This document shows positions 55,197-64,000 of a stretch of 64,000 nucleotides of DNA, piece by piece (the first letter of the stretch is position 1; each line of letters begins with the position of its first letter). The stretch is taken from contig NC_133121.1 of the NCBI RefSeq assembly GCF_033568475.1, positions 136,060,375-136,124,374 of the forward strand. The letters are read 5' to 3'. Below the pieces are notes generated by a model. That model made no database searches, had not been told where the DNA came from, and saw nothing but the letters and a program-made list of their open reading frames with translations. The position numbers and the translations under genes were made by a program. The stretch comes from Henckelia pumila. Taxonomy: Eukaryota; Streptophyta; Magnoliopsida; Lamiales; Gesneriaceae.

Positions 55197-57297
55197 TGTG
55201 GGGACCCGGGTTGCTAATCTTATCTTAGGGCAATTTATTATAAATAACAATGAATCAAGTACTCAAAAGAAATAAAGAACCAAGAGCTAAATTTTTTTTT
55301 TTAAAAGCTACAGTACCTCGCTCGATCGGGGAAACTTGCCCGATCGAGCGAGCTCAAATTGTAAACTCTCGGTCCAAAATATTTTTGGCCTCGCTCGATC
55401 GGTGAAAGTCACCCGATCGAGCAGGCAAGAAATTCGATTTCTCTGTTTTGCATAATACAGGGCTTGCTCGATCGGTGAACTTCACCCGATCGAGCGGGCT
55501 TCAATTTTTGGAAATTCTGCTGCTAACATTTTGCTGTCAAAGTTGAAACAATAAACCATCAAGTCTTGTACAAGCTCCAAAATAATATACATGCTATCTA
55601 ATATCATCTTATAAACTTCCATACACAAGATACACAAACTAACATGTAGTCAACAACAATATACAGTGTTCTTGTATTATTTCTAGCATGGTTCATCAAC
55701 TCCAAGTACAAGACATTCTGCTACAACCCAAGTTCTCACGTGCTATGACTTTCTCTCGAGCTATTACTGTCTCCTCTGACTAGCTCCTGCCCCACCTATT
55801 ACCATGCACACATACAAAACAAAGCAATAGCCGAATACCTCCGGTGAGAATAAAATCCCAGTATAAACAACATAAAATGTAAGATAATAAACGTGGATGC
55901 AATGCATATGACAAACGAGGCTATCAAGCTGATATCAATCGAATATAAGTTCTTGGGATCCCGAGGAAATAAAATCTTCAACTAACACCCACTCACCCAA
56001 TCGAGGTGAAGTCAAATACTTTATTTCCTCTGACTTTGGTGCAACCATAGTGAGTCTTCTGGCTCTGGAAGTAAGTCTACATTCCGTGCCACTCAACTAC
56101 AGCCCTCCAAACTTCATATGCACTATAGGCCTTTCAACCCTCTGTGCTTTTCGGGCTGGAGTTCAAGATAAATGCAACATATTCTGTATGCATTAAATGC
56201 TATAAAACATCTTGAACACTTAATCAAATAAGCAAGCAAAGCAATCAAAACATCTAATCACATAAAAACACATAAACAACTAAGTATGTGATTAACAAGG
56301 GAATACTCGAAACAATAGCTATTTCGAGCGTTCTATCCAATCTGGATTAGCTGTCATTTATACCTTTCGATAGTACGTCTGAAAGTCCTTCAAATCTGCA
56401 ATGACATCAATGATAAATCATATCAAAAGGCTGCTCAACTTTCAACTCAATCTCAAATGCAAATGCTAGCAAACCTTGCTTCAAATCCTTCTCGGTTCGA
56501 ATCAGAGATCTCGAGTTCGGCAAATTCGATATAGAGATGAGAAATGACATGTAGATGAACTAACAAGATCAGATGCAACTGAAACCATGCATCTTTCAAT
56601 CAACAATATCAAAGTCTTGACATTTTTTTTTGAATCGACGGCATAACGGCTAAAAACCGGCAATCCAAACAATATCACAATCGATCCAACAATACATATA
56701 ACTCATCATCTCTAAAATATCAGCACACATAACTCGAAAAGCATCATAATCAGATATGATAGGGTTCGAATTTTGCTTGCTAAAATTGTATAAAATCCGA
56801 ACGACAGTCTGTTTTCGAACCGTCTGCGAATACGTAACCAGCACTAGCTGAAGCACATATATAATCAAAAAGAAGAACAACCCATCTTCAACATAAAAAT
56901 AAAGTCTAAGAAAAGTAAATGAAACTTGTACCAAAACGAAGGTCTCGGAGCGGTGATCGCAGATATGTATTTATCTGAAATTTCTGACAACCGGAACGCA
57001 CAAAATCGAAGCTTTTTAAGAGACAAAAATGAAGTTTTGGGGTTTCAGCCGTTCTTCCTTTTATTTTCTGCTCATTCACGTGTAAATTGGCTGAATAAGG
57101 TATAAGTGTAGATAAATATTATCCAAATTGCAGTTTAGTCCCTGAACTTTTGGCTATTTGCAATTCAGTCCCCGGTAAAGCGATTTAATTCAATTTCAAT
57201 CCTTATTCATTTAAGAATATTAGAATTTAATTCTAAACTCTAAATATTCCCAAATTAAATATTTTTGGATTAAAATTAAATAATCTCGGGCCTTACA
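55197..57297 (-). repeat. 3' LTR of the gypsy element
   Basis: TG...CA bounded, 2.1 kb. AAAAG (55192-55196) is the candidate target duplication on this side; its partner is outside the window. Three palindromic GCTCGATCGG...CCGATCGAGC units lie at about 55317-55500. Confidence 0.88.
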
Positions 57298-60200
57298 TTT
57301 CTCCCCCACTAAGGCATGAGTTCGTCCTCGAAATCATAAGCAAGCTGTATATATAATCTGTATACACATAAGAGAATGAAATAACATAAAGAAGAATAAG
57401 AACTCACATCAATGAAACAACTCTGGAAATCTCTGTTTCATATCTGACTCAGTCTCCCAAGTCGCTTCTTCAGTGCCATGCCGACTCCACTGAATCTTGA
57501 CTAGCTGAATTGCCTTATTTCTGAGCTGTTTATCTTTACGATCAAGAATCTGAATAGGCTGCTCAAAATAACTGAGAGTCTCGTCAAGTTCAGCTTCATC
57601 AGGCTGAAGAATATGGGAAGGATCAGGCTGATACTTCCGCAGCATAGAGACATAAAATAAGTCATGAATACCAGACAAAGATGGAGGAAGAGCGAGTCGA
57701 TAAGCAAGATCGCCTATTTTCTCAATAATCTCATACGGACCAATAAAACGCGGAGAAAATTTTCCTCTCTTTCCAAATCTGACTGTACCTCTAAACGGAG
57801 AAATTTTCAAGAAAACTCTGTCTCCCTGATCAAAAGATAGAGGTCATCGTCTGATATTTGCATACTTTGCTTGTCTATCTTGAGCTGTTTTCATTCTTTT
57901 ATGTATAAGCTTTACCTTTTCAATCATTTCTCTGATCATATCTGGCCCAACATCAGGAACCTCTGAGATATCTTCCCAATATAACGGTGATCTACATTTC
58001 TTTCCATACAGTGCTTCAAAAGGAGCCATCTCAATGCTGGTCTGATAGCTGTTATTATAAGAAAATTCTGCAAGTGGTAATGAATCTTGCCAACTAGTAC
58101 CAAAATCTAGTACTACAGCCCTCAGCATATCCTCAAGTGTCTGAATAGTTCGTTCTGACTGTCCATCTGTTTGAGGATGATACGCTGTACTCAAATGCAA
58201 TTGCGTACCAAGAGCTTGTTGGAAGCTATGCCAAAAGTGTGATGTAAATCTAGGGTCTCGATCTGAAACAATAGATTTAGGCACACCATGTAATCTTACC
58301 ACTTCTCTGACTTAGATTTCTGCCATCTGATCATGTCTGTACGTCATTCTGTACGGAATAAAACATGTTGATTTCTTCAACCGATCAATAATCACCCAAA
58401 TGGCATCGTACCCTCTGGATGAACGTGGTAACTGTGTGACAAAATCCATGGAAATATGATCCCATTCCCATTCTGGAACTGATAGACTCTGCAATAGACC
58501 ACCTGGTTTCTTTCTTTCTGCTTTTTCCTGTTGGCAATTCAAACATTTAGACACAAAATCTGTGACATTTGCTTTCATCTGTTTCCACCAATACTGTGTC
58601 TTCAGATCATTATACATTTTCCTGCCACCAGGATGAATACTAAATCGACTGCTGTGAGCCTCTTTCAATATCTGCTGTTTCAAGTCTGAAACATCTGGAA
58701 TAACAAGTCTGTTATTCACATATAAAACATCATCAACACTGACCTTATATTCAGATTGATGTCCAGATCTGACTATAGCAATTGATTTCTGAATATTATG
58801 ATCCACTTTCTGTGCTTATTTGATTCGTATCAAAAGTTCTGGCTCAGCTTTAATAGCATAAACACAGATAGGTTGCATATCTGTGTCAAATACTAATCCA
58901 GAAATACAACAATTTTCCACTATTTGAGATACACCTATCGTAGATAAAGAGAATGAACATACCTTTCTACTCAAGGCATCTGCAGCTGCATTGGATTTTT
59001 CTGGATAATATTTGATCTCGCAATCGAAATCTTTCAATAAATCAAGCCATCTACGTTGTCTCATATTCAATTCTGATTGCGAAAACAGATATTTTAAACT
59101 TTTGTGATCAGAAAAGATGTCAAACTTCTCACCACAAAGATAATGTCGCCATATTTTCAATGCAAAGACGATAGCAGCAAGCTCCAAATCATGAATAGGA
59201 TACCGAGTCTCGTGTGGCTTTAACTGTCTCGATGCATAAGCAATAACATGTCCTCGCTGCATAAGCACACAACCCAGACCCTTGTGAGAAGCATCACAAT
59301 ATACAACAAAATCACCCGTACCTGATGGAATTGTCAAGACAGGTGCACTTGTAAGCCTCTTCTTTAACTCCAAGAAACTAGTTTCACAGGCTTCAGTCCA
59401 GACATACGGCTTATTTTTCTGAGTCAATTGCGTAATAGGCTTTGCAATGTTAGAGAAATCTTTGATAAAGCGTCTATAATAACCTGCCAAGCCCATAAAA
59501 CTCCGTATTTCTGGCACTGATGTAGGTCTAGGACAATTCAATACAGCCTCTACCTTGCTTGGATCCACTGAAATCCCATCACCTAAAATAATATGCCCAA
59601 GAAACACAACTTTCTGCAACCAAAATTCACATTTCGACAACTTGGCATATAATTTCTCATTTCTCAAAGTCTGTAAAATGATTCTGAGATGTTCAGCATG
59701 ATCATGAACATTCTTGGAATATATCAAGATATCATCAATGAAGATAATGACAAAATCATCTAAATATTTCTGAAATACCTAATTCATCAATCCAATAAAT
59801 ACTGCAGGAGCATTGGTTAAACCAAAAGGCATGACGATAAATTCATAATGTCCATACCTTGTTCTGAAAGCAGTTTTAGGAATATCTTCATCTCGTACTC
59901 TCAGCTGATGATATCCAGATCGCAAATCAATCTTAGAGTAGATAGCTGAACCCTGTAGCTGGTCAAACAAATCATCTATTCTAGGCAGTGGATATTTATT
60001 CTTGATCGTTACCTTGTTCAATTGACGATAATCAATACATAAGCGCATGAACCATCTTTCTTTCGTACAAATAGTACCGGAGCACACCAAGGTGAAACGC
60101 TCGGTCTAATGTACCCTTTGGCCAATAAATCTTCCAATTGATCCTTCAACTCCTTCAATTCAATAGGTGCCATTTTGTAAGGAGCTTTGGATATTGGTTG

Positions 60201-62180
60201 AGTACCTGACATTAAATCAATACTGAAATCTATCTCTCGGACTGGAGGTAAACCAGGAATTTCATCAAGAAAGATATCAGCAAATTCATGTACAACTGGA
60301 ATATCTGTTACTGCTGGACTGGATTTCAATACATCGACTGCATAAATCAGAAATCCTTCTGCCCCTCTCTGTAATAAACGGGTCATAGATAACACAAATA
60401 TCAAAGGGATCTTGGCTCGAGAACCCTTACCATAGAATTTCCATTCAGATGCCATTTCTGGTTTAAATCTGACCATTTTCTGAAAACAATCTACAGTTGC
60501 CCTGTACTTGGTTAACATGTCTATACCGACAATACAATCGAAATCTGATAATCCAAGTACTATACAATCTATATCAATCACATTCCCGTCATATTGCAAA
60601 GCACAATTTCGAATCATTCGAACAAAGATAATAACTTCACCCAAAGGTAAAGAAATAGAAACAACAGTAGGCAATGGCTCACACGATAAAGAATGCATCA
60701 TAACAAATTGTTCAGATTTGAATGTATGTGATGCACCTGTATCTATCAAAACATAGGCACGATAACCATAAATAGAGCAGTTACCTGCTATGACATCGTC
60801 AGGTGCTGCCTGTGCCTGTTCCTCAGTAAGTGCAAATACTCGAGCCTGTTGCCTAGGAGGTTGAGTAACAGTCTGGCTTCCTCCTGCTCTGGTATGTTGC
60901 TGAGGCTGGAATGAATGCAGTGATTGCCTTTCTGCCTGAGGTGCTGGTCGAGAAGAACTTTTACCAATAACTCGTTGAGGACATACCTTGGCATAGTGAC
61001 CTGGTTGACGACAAATATTACAATTCCCTGATACACCTCTACACTGATCAATAGCATGTCATCCACCACACTTCCCGCAAAATACTCCTGACTCACCAGT
61101 TCTCTGCCCTGTACCAAACTGTCTCTGTCCACTAGAACTGGAAGAACCACTACCTGCTTTCTTGAACTGTTTACCTTTTGGCCTGAATCTTGAATCCTTT
61201 CTGCCACTGCTTCCTCCCTCAAATCTGGGAGATGATTGCTGAAACTGTGGCGGATTCTGTGGAATTGATGCTGATATAGGCTGTGGAAATGGTTGGGGAA
61301 TATACGGTGTTCCTCGTTGTCTCAATATAACTGCTTCTGCGCCCTTAGCTTTGTTCAAAGCGTCAGCAAAAGTATTGGGTCGTCCACTGTTCACAAAAGT
61401 AAACACATCTGGATTGAGGCCATTGATAAACTGATCTGCCATTGCTTCATCAGTAGCTACTATATGTGGTGCAAACTTTAAAAGACTTAAAAATTTGGCC
61501 ACATATTCTTCGATATTTAAGTTTCCTTGCCTCAAATTGGCAAATTCAGCACCCTTATCCTTCCTGTAGGAGACTGAAAAGAAACGTTGATAGAACTCAG
61601 TTTTAAATACAGTCCAGGTGATAATCGTACCTCGTTGTTCTAACGCCCGTTTCTTTGTAATCCACCAGCTTTTGGCAACTTCGTGAAGTTGATGTATCAC
61701 TAATCGGACACGACGATCATCAGTATAGTCGAGTGACTCAAACAACTGTTCTATGTCTTCAATCCAGTTTTCACAATCCACTGAGTTTTCTGTTCCTTTC
61801 AATTTTGGCGGTTTGAATGACTGAAATCGCTTCAACAAAGTCTCCATTGGTGTAGCAGTAGGATCCATAGGGTCAGCAGATATACTACCCTGTGCATTCT
61901 GAATTTCAACAACTGGCGGTGGTACTACTGCTGGTTCATCTTGAGGAACCGCTAATGGATATCTAGTGGCCGGTGCTTTACGAGGAGGCATATCTGATTG
62001 TCAAACAGATTAGTGCATAAACAATATCATATGCAGCAATTTATTCCATCCTTCTCTGATAAGAATTCTCATGCATTCTCATGAGAATTCAGGTTCTGAC
62101 AGAGGATAATCTGGAATACAATTGCATATATAGCATGCAGTAGCAATAAAAACACATAATCATGCAGTCACATAATTATT

Positions 62181-62761
62181 GCAATATAAAGCATGCTAGA
62201 ATATAATGCACATAATCAGATACAACATGTAATCTCATATAATATCAAACAATCAGACAGACTCAATCTACCTTACTCATCAACTTCTAACTGAATCCAG
62301 AAACTCAGGCTCTGATACCACCTGTTGTGGGGACCCGGGTTTCTAATCTTATCTTAGGGCAATTTATTATAAATAACAATGAATCAAGTACTCAAAAGAA
62401 ATAAAGAACCAAGATCTAATTTTTTTTAAAGCTACAGTACCTCGCTCGATCGGGGAAACTTGCTCGATCGAGCAATATAAAGCATGCTAGCATATAATGC
62501 ACATAATCAGATACAACATGTAATATCATATAATATCAAACAATCAGACAGACTCAATCTACCCTACTCATCAACTTCTAACTGAATCCAGAAACTCAGG
62601 CTCTGATACCACCTGTTGTGGGGACCCGGGTTTCTAATCTTATCTTAGGGCAATTTATTATAAATAACAATGAATCAAGTACTCAAAAGAAATAAAGAAC
62701 CAAGATCTAATTTTTTTTTAAAGCTACAGTACCTCGCTCGATCGGGGAAACTTGCCCGATC
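62181..62761 (-). repeat. 291-bp tandem duplication of leader, primer site and LTR edge
   Basis: The segment starting GCAATATAAAGCATGCTAG at 62181 begins again at 62472. Each copy carries the leader, the primer-binding site and the first part of the LTR (LTR starts at 62326 and 62617). The join falls at the end of the first CGATCGAGC palindrome of the LTR. Confidence 0.85.
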
Positions 62762-64000
62762 GAGCGAGCTCAAATTGTAAACTCTCGGTCCAAAATATTT
62801 TTGGCCTCGCTCAATCGGTGAAAGTCACCCGATCGAGCGGGCAAGAAATTCGATTTCTCTGTTTTGCATAATACAGGGCTTGCTCGATAGGTGAACTTCA
62901 CCCGATCGAGCGGGCTTCAATTTCTGGAAATTCTGCTGCTAACATTTTGCTGTCAAAGTTGAAACAATAAACCATCAAGTCTTGTACAAGCTCCAAAATA
63001 ATATACATGCTATCTAATATCATCTTATAAACTTCCATACACAAGATACACAAACTAACATGTAGTCAACAACAATATACAATGTTCTTGTATCATTTCT
63101 AGCATGGTTCATCAACTCCAAGTACAAGATATTATGCTGCAACCCGAGTTCTCACGTGCTATGACTTTCTCTCGAGCTATTACTGTCTCCTCTGACTAGC
63201 TCCTGCCCTACCTATTGCCATGCACACATACAAAACAAAGCAATAGCCGGATACCTCCGGTGAGAATAAAATCCCAGTATAAACAACATAAAACGTAAGA
63301 TAATAAACGTGGATGCAATGCATATGACAAACGAGGCTATCAAGCTGATATCAATCGAATATAAGTTCTTGGGATCCCGAGGAAATAAAATCTTCAAATA
63401 ACACCCACTCACCCAATCGAGGTGAAATCAAATACTTTATTTCCTCTGACTTTGGTGCAACCATAGTGAGTCTTCTGGCTCTGGAAGTAAGTCTACATTC
63501 CGTGCCACTCAACTACAGCCCTCCAAACTTCATATGCACTCTAGGCCTTTCAACCCTCTGTGCTTTTCGGGCTGGAGTTCAAGATGAATGCAACATATTC
63601 TGTATGCATTAAATTCTATAAAACACCTTGAACACTTAATCAAATAAGCAAGCAAAGCAATCAAAACATCTAATCACATAAAAACACATAAACAACTAAG
63701 TATGTGATTAACAAGGGAATACTCAAAACAATAGCTATTTCGAGCGTTCTATCCAATCTGGATTAGCTGTCATTTATACCTTTCGATAGTACGTCTGAAA
63801 GTCCTTCAAAGCTGCAATGACATCAATGATAAATCATATCAAAAGGCTGCTCAACTTTCAACTAAATCTCAAATGCAAATGCTAGCAAACCTTGCTTCAA
63901 ATCCTTCTCGGTTCGAATCAGAGATCTCGAGTTCGGCGAATTCGATATAGAGATGAGAAATGACATGTAGATGAACTAACAAGATCAGATGCAACTCAAA
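62617..64000 (-). repeat. 5' LTR of the gypsy element, cut by the window
   Basis: Same order and about 98% identity to 55197-56570, including the three palindromes. Continues beyond the right edge. Confidence 0.88.

Larger units (their letters stand above)
55197..64000 (-). mobile_element. Ty3/gypsy chromovirus (Tekay-like) relic, inserted in the Copia pol
   Basis: Minus-strand element running past the right edge. The 3' LTR is 55197-57297 (2101 bp, TGTGGGG...CTTACA). Inside it is the polypurine tract AGTGGGGGAGAAA; at the other end is the initiator-Met primer-binding site TGGTATCAGAGCCTGAG (plus 62305-62320). Parts: gag (about 60790-61991, starting MPPRKAPATRYPL), protease (IDTGASHTF, near 60740), reverse transcriptase and RNase H (about 58816-60090), integrase (about 57850-58800) and a chromodomain-like tail near 57410-57500 (EEATWETESDMKQRFPELF). 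Coding is broken at roughly six points, so it cannot act alone. The 5' LTR starts at 62617 after a duplicated leader and is cut by the window. About 28-30 differences by eye over 1.37 kb of LTR (about 2%) suggest an insertion about one to two million years old. Confidence 0.9.

Noticed and set aside
1-64000. tRNA, rRNA and other structured RNA genes
   Set aside because: None was recognised by eye apart from the pol III-like boxes of the SINE copies; a covariance-model scan would be decisive.

Overview
The window is nuclear DNA of a flowering plant (eudicot). It is AT-rich, has GT-AG introns, holds plant-only families (LBD, CIPK, EPFL) and is dense in plant transposons. The extra gene in the Copia element resembles what I recall from Gesneriaceae (Dorcoceras/Primulina-type) retroelements, so Lamiales is my best guess. 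That placement is recollection, not a search result.

Layout. The left 37 kb holds the host genes: an LBD15-type LOB-domain transcription factor (2954-3894, minus); an intronless CIPK2/10-type calcium-signalling kinase (10174-11466, plus); a HIGLE/SLX1-lineage GIY-YIG endonuclease (11967-13408, minus, tail-to-tail with the kinase); a 93-residue membrane-anchored protein of the 'methyltransferase-related' family (15581-16160, minus); an EngB/YihA-type GTPase with a long basic N-terminal extension in 11 exons (20749-25705, minus); a second intronless CIPK of CIPK11/PKS5 type (28563-29891, minus); and an EPFL4/5/6 (CHALLAH-like) secreted peptide in three exons (33909-36228, minus). Between them lie several small mobile elements whose target-site duplications can be read directly: a hAT MITE, a TRIM, two MULE-type MITEs, a SINE and a hAT-like pair with CCCGA-rich ends.

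From 37 to 47.8 kb the DNA is repeats only: a duplicated (ATT)n block, foldback elements, a degenerate minisatellite rich in CACGTG, one end of a CACTA (En/Spm) transposon with a decayed Transposase_24-type gene, and tandem duplications.

From 47,767 to the right edge the window is nested LTR retrotransposons, both on the minus strand. A Ty1/copia SIRE-like element (3' LTR 47767-48835) carries an extra sense ORF after pol and, between pol and that ORF, two plus-strand (antisense) ORFs that look like diverged copies of one gene. One of them has a plant-type promoter layout upstream. A Ty3/gypsy Tekay-like chromovirus (55197 to beyond 64000) is inserted into the copia pol; its leader/LTR edge is duplicated with a 291-bp period. 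Both elements are broken relics.

The host genes do not form a pathway. The two CIPKs are paralogues acting with CBL calcium sensors, and the rest are unrelated neighbours. The most unusual part is the antisense gene pair in the Copia element.
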